Positions 1-10,350 of a stretch of 64,000 nucleotides of DNA are shown piece after piece (the first letter of the stretch is position 1; the number at the start of each line of letters is the position of its first letter). The stretch is from Cordilura impudica (Eukaryota; Arthropoda; Insecta; Diptera; Scathophagidae), in contig OY821517.1 of assembly GCA_963682025.1 (NCBI GenBank), positions 105,762,972-105,826,971 of the forward strand. Direction: 5' to 3'. The notes below the pieces were generated by a model, which worked only from the letters and a program-made list of their open reading frames with translations, was not told where the DNA came from and did not search any database. A program made the position numbers and the translations under genes.

Positions 1-371
1 CTTTGTGTTAGTCTAGATGTTTTTAATGTGAGTAGTACAATGAAAAATAGGCGGGATCGAAACATTAGGATGCAATTTTTCAGTACATTATCATCTTTCT
101 GCATTCCATATTTTATTAATGCCATGTGTATATAAAAAAAAATATATAAAGCCAGGAAAAAAAATATATTTATAAATATAGACCAAGCAACGTTAGACTG
201 TATTCTCCAGTATTCTCTACAAAAAAGTGTAAAAGTCATAATCCCAATTAATAGAAATTTTACAAATAATAATAACATCCTTATCAAATTTTGCTATACA
301 TTTTTTTGTCCCGGTATATTTATTCGAAAGTACAATCCTTGAGTCTGGCCTTGCAGCATCCCAAACGATCA
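1..371. other. AT-rich DNA, no gene seen
   Basis: No convincing coding sequence or terminal repeat was found. The right part may already belong to the decayed mariner-type element that follows, but I could not trace its end here. Confidence 0.4.
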
Positions 372-722
372 ACCTAATTTTTCAGTACATCTTCGACAGT
401 AGGGATCTGAATTTTCCGATGATTGCACTAATGCTTTTTTCAGTGCCTCAATCGACACTGGTTCATTAGCGTAACACTAACCCTTAACAGTCAATGCGCA
501 TAACCAAATCGGCTAATAACGCGATTTGCAAAATTGTCAGGCGAATGATTTTTTCACGGCAAGGGTGGCATGGCGCGCTACCATGTTGAAAGCAAATGTT
601 GTCCAGATCCATATCTTAGAAAATGGGACACTAATAATCAGTTATCATTGGACGATAGCGCTCACCGTTTATTGTAACCTACTTGCCTTCCGGATTTTCG
701 AAGAAAAATGACCCAATGATAC
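372..722 (-). pseudogene. C-terminal half of a decayed Tc1/mariner transposase, split by the Transib insertion
   Basis: Read on the minus strand, the stretch next to the Transib gives a segment resembling IIGxFFFENPEGRQV, followed by a degraded FQQDGATCH-like region. These are hallmarks of the middle of mariner-type transposases. Stops and frameshifts are frequent, so it is a dead copy. It continues at 2932-3480; removing the insertion and one copy of the 5-bp target duplication restores the expected order WCxFxGxxIIGxFFF, apart from one extra T. The far end of the element is not defined. Confidence 0.65.
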
Positions 723-727
723 CGTCG

Positions 728-768
728 CACATTGGGTTGATAAGGGTCAAAAGTGAGGATTAATTCAG
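728..768 (+). repeat. Transib left terminal inverted repeat
   Basis: Starts CACATTGGGTTGA and ends GTGAGGATTAATTCAG. It pairs with 2886-2926 with 36 of 41 positions identical. The heptamer differs at one base from the CACAGTG at the other end. Confidence 0.88.
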
Positions 769-1432
769 AAATTGACATGAGTATTTTGTAATAAATTTTT
801 ATACCGGGTAACAGAGTATAAAATGGGTCATCACTAACTGTCAAAATTATTGTTCTAATTATTGTTCTAAAGTTCAACAATTTTTTTTTAATTTTGCTCG
901 AAGTGGTAAAAAGTGAAAAACGAGATATTTCAAGTTTAATTTTTTTTCATTTTTTTTTTTTTAAATGCAAACTTTTTTCAAATGGATGCATCAACTTCAG
1001 GTATTTGACTATATTATTGAAAAAAAAAATTTTTGATAAATGTTTTAGAAATATTTTTAATAATTTTTTGAAAATTGTCCTAAAAAGAGGGTATTTTTTA
1101 AAAAGAGATTGAGTTTCAACGTAATTCTAGATGAGATCGGGTAAAATTATTTAAATTGTAGTAAAATATGGGATTTCTACTTGTGTATTCCAAAAAAACA
1201 TTTTGCCAATACTTGCCAACGAATGTAATATTCAAGTTTTTATTAAAAGTCCCCAGTATAAAATTAAAAAAAAAATGCTTGTGTTTATTTTCGTAGCTGT
1301 GATTGTTATTGTTGCTGTTGTAAATGTGTAACCTAGTATTACAATAAATAATTCTAATGATCATGCACATTATAGTGGAGCGAAGAATCGAAGCTCTGAA
1401 ATTACAAATTACAAAATAATTCAGTTGATAGA

Positions 1433-2243
1433 ATGATTGGTAAAGAAGTAAATACAGAAACTTTACAGTTTGGTTTATCTATACTTCATGGATGGATACG
1501 ATTTTTTGAATGTCTTCTTCACTTATCATATAAAATTCCAATGAAAAAATGGCAGGCTAGGTCTGATGATGATAAAAAGATGGTGTCAGTAACAAAATTA
1601 CGGATTAAAAAAGACTTTAGAGAGAAAACTGGACTGATCGTGGACCAACCAAAGCCAGGTTTTGGTAACTCTAATGATGGCAACACTGCCAGACGGTTTT
1701 TTCAAAATACAAATGTTTCTTCCCAAATCACAAAAGTTGATGCAGAATTGATAGAAAGAATGCATGTAATACTTATTGCTGTATCTTGCGGGCACGAGAT
1801 TCACGTAGAAAAATTTAGAAAATATACTCAGAATACAGCCAGACATTTTGTTAAGCTCTATCCATGGTATTATATGCCTCCAACTTTACATAAATTCCTT
1901 ATTCACGGGCAAGAAATAGTAAGATACGCCTTGTTGCCAATAGGTCAACTATCTGAGGAAGCTAGAAATAAAGATTTTAAAAATTACAGAGATCACTATT
2001 CTCGTAAATGCAGTCGGGAGAAGTCAAATGAAGATATATTCAATAGGTTACTTCTTAGTTCGGATCCTTTAATTGCCACTAAAAGCAAAAATTATGCAAA
2101 AAAAAATATATAATATACCACAGATGGCACTAGATTTATTAATTTTGCCCAAGATTTCTGATGAAGAAGAGATTAATGAAGATATTGATGATGATAATTA
2201 TGAAGATGCTGATTATATTTATGAAGATGATGGTAATACGTAG
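1433..2243 (+). pseudogene. Transib transposase, C-terminal third (RAG1 core-like), frameshifted near its end
   Basis: The open frame 1433-2113 gives 226 residues. Recognisable blocks are LHGWIRFFEC (19-28), GFGNSNDGNTARRFF (76-90), KLYPWYYMPPTLHKFLIHG (141-159) and PIGQLSEEARNKDFK (169-183). HKFLIH (His153-x4-His158) lines up with the zinc-ligand pair of the RAG1 ZnH2 region, and SEEARNK with the region of the third catalytic acid (Glu962 of mouse RAG1). This alignment is from memory of the families. The first two catalytic Asp and the CxxC would lie upstream and are absent. The frame stays open for about 11 codons before the ATG. An A-run near 2097-2106 shifts the frame; in the other frame, 2124-2243 continues with an acidic tail (ISDEEEINEDIDDDNYED) that probably is the original C terminus. 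Unlikely to be active. Confidence 0.8.
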
Positions 2244-2257
2244 GATCCTTGATTTTA

Positions 2258-2261
<4 letters not shown>

Positions 2262-2317
<56 letters not shown>
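2262..2317. repeat. (TA)n microsatellite
   Basis: About 28 uninterrupted TA dinucleotides just after the acidic tail of the Transib ORF, inside the element. Confidence 0.95.
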
Positions 2318-2319
<2 letters not shown>

Positions 2320-2885
2320 AGTTTCTCTTAAATAAGAACAATATAAAATAAAAAATAAACAATAACAATAAATGTATACAAAATTTTCAATTATAAATGT
2401 AGCAATATATTCAATATTAATTGAATTAATTTTTTTAAAATTTTTTTTTAATTTTTTTGAAATGGTTGTTTCTTTTGCGCTTATAATTATTCATCAATAA
2501 AAACATAATATTATTTTATAATGTTAATTTTTTGAGTTAAATTTGTGGAATTGTGGAATTTGGAAAATAAAATCGGATTTTAAAATTCAATTTTTATAAT
2601 ATAAATACATATTAAATATTTATTCCTTTTTTATTTTTAAAAAAAATTTTATTTTTTCTAAAAGCACATTGACTAAGTTCTAATTTGCAATTTCATTTAC
2701 TAATTTATCGCTTTTTATTCCAAAGTTACAGGGAAAATTGTAAGAAAATATCATTTTTTCCAAAACACAAAAAACTCCTAACGGGTTAAAACAAATTTTT
2801 TTTCCACTTTTTTTTTAAATGGTTTTTTATGCATTAATGAATATCCATTAAAAAAAATGAACAATATTTTGAAATTCCGTCTTCC

Positions 2886-2926
2886 CTGAATTAATCCTCA
2901 CTTTTCATGCTTTTCAACCCACTGTG
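2886..2926 (-). repeat. Transib right terminal inverted repeat with RSS-like heptamer
   Basis: On the minus strand it starts CACAGTGGGTTGA. CACAGTG equals the consensus heptamer of vertebrate V(D)J recombination signals, which are thought to descend from Transib-like ends. It is followed directly by the CGTCG target duplication. Confidence 0.88.
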
Positions 2927-2931
2927 CGTCG

Positions 2932-3480
2932 GCCTAAAAAACTGCACCAAATAATGTATCGTTCAGGGTGCATTGGCTCTTCAGCATCTTCGATTGGATT
3001 TTCTTTGTCCTAGATGCGACAATTTTGCTTGTTGACGTAACCACCGAGATGAAAATGAGCTTCGCCAGAAAAGATAATTTTCCGGTAAAAACGCTCACCT
3101 TATTTCAAGCTTTCCGTAGCCCAATTAAAGAACCGAATACACTGCGGATGCTCATGTGGTATAAGCCACTGCACTAATTGAACTTTGTCTGGCATCATAC
3201 AAGGACCTTTATGCAAAATTCGCATCGAAGAAGTCAGTGAAACATTCAATACCTGAAAACAATGGCGATTTGAGGTGCTTTGTTGTTCTTGCACACTCTG
3301 AACAACAGAACTGTACGAGATTCACACACACGTCAAAATTGTCCACCTATTACCTTAAAGACCTTTCTTTTTACCGAATTTTGATGGAAATTTTCTTGCA
3401 CTTTCAGTAGAATATTTTTAATATTTCCGAACGATGTTCAAGCGCAAGTCGGCTCATTTCGTAAACCGCATAACACAACT
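2932..3480 (-). pseudogene. N-terminal half of the decayed Tc1/mariner transposase
   Basis: On the minus strand, 3294-3100 gives MRILHKGP, KVQLVQWLIPHEHPQ and FFNWATESL, matching the RILHKDLG..PYKVQLVQ..KPxDHPQR..F..WA block before the first catalytic Asp. Further on come degraded versions of IIFSDEAHF and YVNKQNCRIW; the Asp appears replaced (SGEAHF or similar). Several stops and shifts are present. It joins 372-722 across the Transib insertion. A possible terminal repeat, GAGAGACCACCCTG, lies at about 3533-3546. Confidence 0.7.
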
Positions 3481-3549
3481 GCATTGGTGTTGCTATGCTC
3501 AAAATAAGCAGTAGTTAAAAATACAAACACTAGAGAGACCACCCTGTTA

Positions 3550-4450
3550 TATGACAAAATTATGTTTATGCTTGTTAATTTTTAACCATTAATGACCTAA
3601 TGATTTGGATTTGTCCATTTTGGGACCCAAGGCGCTTTCGAGAAGCTTATTGATATGATATTATATAGTCGTCTTAAACGTTTATCTGTTTTCTTTTTTT
3701 GTTTCTTTTTAACGATAAAAGACCTCATGCCAAACGATAATATAATAACAAATATATTTTATTTACCACAAAACTATGTATAGTAAATTTGAAACTAAAA
3801 AGCGGATTAAATGTTGTTGTACACAAAATAGATTTCTATACAAAAAAAAAAAGAATATATTTTAAGTTTGTACTAAGCCCGCATCGAACATTATTGTAAA
3901 AAAAGATTATAATTAATCAATTTAATGTTAAACTAAAAATTAACTAGTGCATTGGGCATTGCACATATTTATGCAATGCTGTCTTTCTTAAATGTTTTAT
4001 ATACTTGTTTTTTAAAAGCAATAATTTTGTTCCTTTGACTTGATTAAAAAAAAAATTAACAAATATATACATATTTTATTTTTTTTTTTGCAATTTTCAG
4101 GTTTTACCTGTACGCGCTTAAACATATTTAAAACTTACTTATATTTGCCGGCATTATCTCTTTTAACTTTCCTCAAAACCAAACTGCCATTTGTTAATAT
4201 TAGAAAACTGTTAAATAAAAGAAAAAACATTTTAATTTTTTTTTGTTAATATACAAATTTTTAAAATAATGAAAACAAATAACAGCCATCAGCAACGCAC
4301 ATCAATCGAAGTGGAGTCTGTGTTTGTATGGAAATAAAAAAAACCCCATTGAATACAAATTGTAATACTCTAAACAAAAAGTTGAGTATAAACGAGTGTA
4401 TTTTAATATCCTGTGTAAATAAAAGTACACTGAAGCAACTTATATTCCTA
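3550..4450. other. AT-rich DNA, no gene seen
   Basis: Homopolymer-rich non-coding sequence lying downstream, in gene sense, of the last Ig exon found. The exon that should complete the second Ig domain was looked for on the minus strand and not recognised. Confidence 0.5.
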
Positions 4451-4454
4451 TTAC

Positions 4455-4659
4455 GAAATGAATAATAGAAATCCTCTTCGATTAGATGGTGTAACTTTGA
4501 TCTTTACTCGCCTGTTGTCATTGAAATATTTCGATATCGATACATTTCCATAAAACCATGTTATATTGGCTGGTGGAACACTAAAAACGGGACAATTTAA
4601 TGTAAATGACAAACCAGAAAATGCTGTCAAATTGATGTTAGCAGGACGACGTTTGAGCA
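4455..4659 (-). CDS. Ig-superfamily protein, exon C (first half of second Ig-like domain)
   Basis: Acceptor TTTTCAG precedes base 4659. The exon continues the phase-1 frame of exon B (G plus TG gives Val) into VLKRRPANINLTAFSG, SFTLNCPVFSV, ANITWFYGNVSISK, NRRVKIKV and GFLLFIS. The Cys (LNC) and Trp (ITWFY) are the B-strand Cys and C-strand Trp of an Ig fold; the second Cys must be in a later exon. N-glycosylation sequons NLT, NIT and NVS suit an extracellular protein. The end is uncertain: GTAATA after TTTC (exon end 4455, phase 2) keeps the LLFIS strand; GTAAAG would end it at 4508. In-frame stops follow at 4451-4453 if unspliced. I cannot assign a named gene. Confidence 0.68.
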
Positions 4660-4814
4660 CTGAAAATAAAGAAAAAGTAAAGATATAATATATATATATA
4701 TAAAAAAAAAAAATGTTTTATTTAGCTAAAACTAACAGATAATTATTATTGTAAAAATTATTTATTATTAGACTATACTTATTGCACTAGGCAACAAGAA
4801 TCCTTGCATGATGA

Positions 4815-5560
4815 TTATACCCTCCACTCCAGTGTGCAGAGGGTATATATAAGTTTGTCATTCCGTTTGTAATAATTAGAAAAAAAATTTTGGACCCCAT
4901 AAAATATATATATTTGTGATCCTTATAACAACCGGAGTTGATATAGCGATGTCCGTCTGTCCGTCTGTGGAAATCACGATGACGGCATCAGTCGGGCAGC
5001 TAGGGTGCTCGTTGACATAAAAAATGATTCATTAACATCCTGAAAAGTTTGTTATTTAAAATCGTCCAAATCGGTCGATTAGGGCCCGAGATTTGAATGA
5101 AGAACTAAAAAAGTCTTGAAAAAAATATAATTTTCTATGTTGTTCTAGTCATGATCACGCCCTTAATAGTGCAGCTACAGTGATCATTTTTAGTGAGAAT
5201 GATTCACCAAATTCATGGGAAGATTTCTATTTCAAAAATCATTAAAATAGGTGGAACAGGTCCAGGGAAATCTCTGAAAAATTAAAAAAAAGTGAAAAAT
5301 ATGATGTTTCTATATTGTTCTTGTTGTTATTCTAAATGTTGTGTTGTTGTAATAGCTGGACTTGTTGTTTTTGTGGTCGTTGTGGTAATAATATAATAAA
5401 AACTAACCCTTTGTACATTTTTTTTATTAACTCTGGTAGAAAAATTTAAAAGTTTCCATTGTTTTGGCATCACTCTAAAAATTTGTTAGATCATTTCTGT
5501 TATTACCACGAGCCTGCCTGCAAAATTTCAGATCGAATGGCTCACGCGAAATTTGTTAAA
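4815..5560 (-). mobile_element. Fragment of a second DINE-like family (3' part)
   Basis: Starts TTATACCCTCCACTCC (the 3' end read backwards), then the complement of TTACAAACGGAATGACAAA and a GTCCGTCTGTCCGTCTG stretch. This is the layout of DINE/INE-1-like repeats but differs in sequence from the main family of this window. The 5' boundary is not clear. It lies in the intron between Ig exons B and C. Confidence 0.55.
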
Positions 5561-5923
5561 ATTGATCCAAAATTTTTTCGACAAGCAGACACTACGAGTT
5601 AATATAAAGGGAGTAAAAATTGACCAACATCTAAAGCAAATAATGCGAAAATATCTAGTTGTTAATAAAAAAAAAAAAAACAATGTAAATATAGCAAAGA
5701 AAAATTTTATGTATAAATTTAGTTATAAATTTATATAAACATATTAAATAATACAAATAATATTCATATATTATATATTTATGTATATCCATAACAACTG
5801 CATATTAGAAATAAGTCGGTATATTATTTTATTTATATAAAATTCTGCAATATTTTGTTGTGGGGAAAATACATTTCATTTGCATTAACAGAGTGTCACT
5901 TCATTTTGCTCAGCGTGACTATG

Positions 5924-5941
5924 CCACAGTAGATGGCGCCA
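5924..5941 (+). promoter_or_regulatory. Possible CTCF-like motif
   Basis: CCACAGTAGATGGCGCCA resembles the CTCF core (AGATGGCGC type). It is unusually GC-rich for this intron. A single motif match without other support. Confidence 0.15.
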
Positions 5942-6458
5942 CAATTTTTTTTTTGTTCTAATTAGCTTTGCAATAGTTATTTCTATTTTAACATGAATGT
6001 TAATATTTGCAACTGGATATCATACAGAACAATGTTAAAAGTATACACGGGCTGGTCTTTTATTTCATACGTATTTTCATTATTCTTTTACAAATATGAA
6101 CATAAGTTTGGCATATTAGCTTTTTGTTGTCTTTACAAAACAGAGTTACCGAGTTCATCAATGAGTTTTTTGCTTTCAAAACAGTTCTACATAGTTATAT
6201 GGAATTATTATTCTGCTTTACCTACAAAATATCTGATTGCGATTACATCTAATTTTCAAACATTGTTTATAATTACTAAAGCATTATTATTCACATAAAT
6301 ACAAAATTGCACTTTTTAAATTTTCCATTCAAATTTAAGAAAATATCAATTCTAAAAACTGGAATTATAAATTACAATTAATTGAATTTCAGAAAATCAT
6401 ATCAAAACGTCGGAAATTATAATTTTAAATTTAGAAGACATCAATTGCATCTTTAATA

Positions 6459-7764
6459 ACGGGTGATTTTTTAAGAGCTTGATAACTTTTTTAAAAAAAA
6501 AAACGCATAAAGTTTGCAAAATCTCATCGGTTCTTTATTTGAAACGTTAGATTGGTCCATGACATTTACTTTTTGAAGATAATTTCATTTAAATGTTGAC
6601 CGCGGCTGCGTCTTAGGTGGTCCATTCGGAAAGTCCAATTTTGGGCAACTTTTTCGAGCATTTCGGCCGGAATAGCCCGAATTTCTTCGGAAATGTTGTC
6701 TTCCAAAGCTGGAATAGTTGCTGGCTTATTTCTGTAGACTTTAGACTTGACGTAGCCCCACAAAAAATAGTCTAAAGGCGTCAAATCGCATGATCTTGGT
6801 GGCCAACTTACCGGTCCATTTCTTGAGATGAATTGTTCTCCGAAGTTTTCCCTCAAAATGGCCATAGAATCGCGAGCTGTGTGGCATGTAGCGCCATCTT
6901 GTTGAAACCACATGTCAACCAAGTTCAGTTCTTCCATTTTTGGCAACAAAAAGTTTGTTAGCATCGAACGATAGCGATCGCCATTCACCGTAACGTTGCG
7001 TCCAACAGCATCTTTGAAAAAATACGGTCCAATGATTCCACCAGCGTACAAACCACACCAAACAGTGCATTTTTCGGGATGCATGGGCAGTTCTTGAACG
7101 GCTTCTGGTTGCTCTTCACTCCAAATACGGCAATTTTGCTTATTTACGAAGCCATTCAACCAGAAATGAGCCTCATCGCTGAACAAAATTTGTCGATAAA
7201 AAAGCGGATTTTCTGCCAACTTTTCTAGGGCCCATTCACTGAAAATTAGACGTTGTGGCAGATCGTTCGGCTTCAGTTCTTGCACGAGCTGTATTTTATA
7301 CGGTTTTACACCAAGATCTTTGCGTAAAATCTTCCATGTGGTCGAATAACACAAACCCAATTGCTGCGAACGGCGACGAATCGACATTTCACGGTCTTCA
7401 GTAACACTCTCAGAAACAGACGCAATATTCTCTTCTGTACGCACTGTACGCATTCGTGTGGTTGGTTTAATGTCCAATAAAGTAAACTGAGTGCGAAACT
7501 TGGTCACAATCGCATTAATTGTTTGCTCACTTGGTCGATTATGTAGACCATAAATCGGACGTAAAGCGCGAAACACATTTCGAACCGAACACTGATTTTG
7601 GTAATAAAATTCAATGATTTGCAAGCGTTGCTCGTTAGTAAGTCTATTCATGATGAAATGTCAAAGCATACTGAGCATCTTTCTCTTTGACACCATGTCT
7701 GAAATCCCACGTGATCTGTCAAATACTAATGCATGAAAATCCTAACCTCAAAAAAATCACCCGT
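6459..7764 (-). mobile_element. DD41D (rosa-like) Tc1/mariner transposon, full length
   Basis: 1306 bp, flanked by TA at 6457-6458 and 7765-7766. Both ends begin ACGGGTGATTTTTT when read inward (14 bp perfect, then diverging). It holds one uninterrupted transposase ORF. The intact frame and clean target duplication suggest a recent insertion. It sits in the 6.6-kb intron between Ig exons B and C, on the same strand as the host gene. Confidence 0.93.
6566..7651 (-). CDS. DD41D Tc1/mariner transposase, intact
   Basis: 361 residues, close to the usual length of mariner-type transposases. An N-terminal helix-turn-helix region starts at RLTNEQRLQIIEFYYQ (3-18); a second DNA-binding part follows around IRRRSQQLGL (91-100). 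Catalytic acids: Asp159 in ILFSDEAHF, Asp252 in FQQDGATCH and Asp294 in LTPLDYFLWGY. There are 41 residues between the second and third, which places it in the DD41D (rosa) group rather than classical DD34D mariner. The start is the ATG 113 bp inside the right end, and no other start is plausible. It should bind its own terminal repeats and cut and paste at TA. No stop or frameshift is visible, so it may be functional; activity is inference. Confidence 0.92.
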   Translation of the reverse strand: MNRLTNEQRLQIIEFYYQNQCSVRNVFRALRPIYGLHNRPSEQTINAIVTKFRTQFTLLDIKPTTRMRTVRTEENIASVSESVTEDREMSIRRRSQQLGLCYSTTWKILRKDLGVKPYKIQLVQELKPNDLPQRLIFSEWALEKLAENPLFYRQILFSDEAHFWLNGFVNKQNCRIWSEEQPEAVQELPMHPEKCTVWCGLYAGGIIGPYFFKDAVGRNVTVNGDRYRSMLTNFLLPKMEELNLVDMWFQQDGATCHTARDSMAILRENFGEQFISRNGPVSWPPRSCDLTPLDYFLWGYVKSKVYRNKPATIPALEDNISEEIRAIPAEMLEKVAQNWTFRMDHLRRSRGQHLNEIIFKK

Positions 7765-7766
7765 TA

Positions 7767-8759
7767 TATAAATTTTATTCGTTAAACACAAATTGAAATT
7801 AAAAAAAAAAAAAAAAAACACCAAATACCTATGTTTACATTTAAAAAATTTTTGCATTTAAAAAAAATCTTGACATTCAGGAGAAATTAATAGCTTTTCA
7901 GTACCGCGATTCAGACTTCTTTTAACGATAGTCGAATCGTTAAAAAAGAAAATTGCAAAATTATCATTAAAATTTTTAAACGATATTCGCTATTGTTAAA
8001 GTCAGCTGTTGCTGTTATCTAAACGACAACCATTTTTTTGTTGTTTATTCAATCGATAAAAACTTAAATTTTTAGGTTGAAATGTCGTCATACATAAATA
8101 AAAATCATAAAATAGTGAAAATATTTTGCTTTAATTAAAAAACTTTTTTATATAAGTAAAAAAATTAAATAGCATATTCAATCCATTATTTCATTTTCAA
8201 ATAAATACACAGAAATATTAGCAAAAAAATAAAGATATTAAACATAAACATAAAATCATCCTGTCAAACACGAAGTAATTTGTTTTTTTCTATTCTTCTT
8301 TGTGTTATTCGCTTATTTTGACAGAGATGCCCCTCATTTACAATTTAAGTAAACAGAAAAATAAATTTGTCGTCTGTCGTTAAGAGGTATGTCCTTAGTG
8401 AATCACTTAGTCCTTAGTGCAAACAACAATAGCTGTCGATATATTTTGCGATTGTCGGATCGTTGAAATTTACAGAATCACATTACAGAAAACAATAATT
8501 TAAATTCAATGAATTTTAGAAAACGTCAAATGATATTTAAGAATTGCGAACATAAAAACTGTTACATAAATAAACGCAATTTGATGAGAATGTTATTTTT
8601 TATATAAATTATTTTATTTAAAATGTTTGGGACATTTGGTTTTTTGCGTTTGGCATCCCTAATTTGAATATTTATTATTATAAATTTATTCTCTATGTTT
8701 TCCAAATATTGCAATATTTTAATAAAAAAATTGAGAGAGTTTTTTTTTTGGTTATTATT
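7767..8759. other. AT-rich intron sequence with a short palindrome
   Basis: No exon recognised. A short inverted repeat, TTAACGATAGTCGAATCGTTAA, spans about 7921-7942; related half-sites recur near 7980 and 8455, perhaps from a decayed small TIR element. Confidence 0.3.
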
Positions 8760-9201
8760 TTGTTACTCCATCCGACCTATATGGCCGCAATGAAGAAATA
8801 TTTGGCCAGTTAAAAGAAACTATACAGCCATCTCCAATTAGCACGATTTAATGCATATAGCCACCCTACACAACCATTACCTTTGCAATGTAAGTTAGAG
8901 CGAGCTATTTAATTAGCAAAAATTAATTAAACGAGAAGTTATATCATATAACCGGAAACGCATGCATATAGGTATATAACCTAAATGCATGCCGATCAGC
9001 AACCACGATGACCAAAAAGCAAACACCGAAATAAATCCGAAATAATAGAAAAGACGAAAACCAACCCAAAGAATTTGCTGAAATAATTTGGTATTAAGTT
9101 TAACAAATTGTTTACTTTTTCATTTACATTTATTATCAAGACTCAAACCGAGGTGGAGGGTATCAAAGATTCGGCACAGCCGAATTTAACGCTCTTACTT
9201 G
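8760..9201 (-). mobile_element. Second DINE-like family, 5' part
   Basis: Ends with GGTGGAGGGTATCAAAG, the palindrome ATTCGGCACAGCCGAAT and CTTACTTG. This is the reverse complement of a DINE-like 5' end (CAAGTAAG plus palindrome plus subterminal repeat). It could belong with 4815-5560 as one interrupted copy, but about 3 kb of extra sequence lies between them. Confidence 0.5.
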
Positions 9202-9654
9202 TTTTTATCTTCAGTTATAAGATCGGTTATGCCTAAGTCCAGATCTAGTCTAAATAATGAAGACTTAAAAAAACACTAACTAAATAAAAAAAAAATATAT
9301 AAAAAAAATGTCCATAAAAAAGTTTTACTTCGTTTTCCTGTTTAGCAGCCCACAATGCATAAAAAATAATGTTCGAACTGTGTTATTGGGACATCTCTGT
9401 ATTCTGCTACATTAAAAATAGAATAATAGTAGTAAATCTTACAGTTTTTCTAAACCTTTAAAATGTATTTTTCAAATGCTGCAAAAAATAACATATTATT
9501 TCTTGAGACCATAGAAATTATATCATGTAGGGATAAAAAAATTTTTTTTTTTTTATTAATTAAGCAATGGTGTTTTTTTAATTGTTATATCAAAATTATT
9601 TTGTTATGTATTTATTACATTCTATTTAAACAATTAAAAAAATAAATAAATAGT

Positions 9655-10350
9655 CTAACCCATAAAAACAAAGTTTTTATTATGCATATGAGTCTTGAAT
9701 ATTTCTATGACTATGTGTGCCTATCTTAAAATTAATCTTTGGCTACAACAAGTCTATGGACCAAGCTTCAGATCGATTGGATGAGGGGAAATGGGTTTTT
9801 GTATCTTTGTGACTATGCGTGACCATGCCAAAGTTAATCTTTCTTCACAGGAAGTTTATCGACCAAGTTTCAGATTGATTGGATGAGGGTAAATGGGTTT
9901 AACCCTGACTATGCGCGACTATGTCAAAGTTAATTTTTTTTCAGAGCAAGTCTATCGACCAAGTTTCAGATCGATCAGATGAAGAAATATGACATTTAGA
10001 TCACTCCGTGACTGTGCGCGATTACGCGTGACTGTGCGCGACTATGTCAAAGTTAATCTTTTTTCACAACAAGTCTATCGACCAAGTTTCAGATCTATCG
10101 GATAATTGGAAATGGGTACATCACTACGTGACTGCGCGTGACCATGCGTGACTGTGCGTGACTAAGTTAAAGTTAATCTTTTTTCACAGCAAGTGTATAG
10201 ACTAAGTTTCAGATCGATCGGATGAGGGGAAATGACATTTAAATCACCCCGTGACTGCGCGTGACTACCCCATTCCCCCTCAATTGGATGAGGGGGAATG
10301 GGGTCCACCCACGACAAACAGACAGAGAGTATGAGTTAAAAGAAAGAGTT
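9655..10350 (+). repeat. Minisatellite element with 'GTGACTGTGC' repeats, copy 1
   Basis: Degenerate tandem units of roughly 100-125 bp. Each combines CGTGACTGTGCGTGACT decamers, AAAGTTAATCTTTTTTCAC, AGTTTCAGATCGATCGGATG and AGGGGAAAT. The left boundary TAACCCATAAAAACAAAG and right boundary GACAGACAGA...AAGAAAGAGTTT recur at the two other copies (42.8 kb and 58.7 kb), so this is a dispersed element carrying an array rather than a local satellite. Confidence 0.75.

Larger units (their letters stand above)
728..2926 (+). mobile_element. Transib-superfamily DNA transposon, internally deleted, inserted into a mariner relic
   Basis: Seen directly: 41-bp terminal inverted repeats with 5 mismatches, ending CACATTG (left) and CACTGTG (right, reads CACAGTG outward-in), flanked by an exact CGTCG duplication at 723-727 and 2927-2931. 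Family knowledge: Transib elements have CACWRTG-type ends, make 5-bp duplications with a preference for CGNCG, and encode a RAG1-related transposase. The internal ORF (1433-2113) matches the C-terminal part of that transposase. At 2.2 kb it is shorter than usual autonomous Transibs (around 3 kb), and the regions that should carry the first two catalytic Asp are missing, so it is a non-autonomous derivative. Confidence 0.88.

Noticed and set aside
5993..6298. 101-residue plus-strand ORF in the Ig-gene intron
   Set aside because: Hydrophobic, low-complexity translation of AT-rich DNA, with no recognisable domain or splice context.
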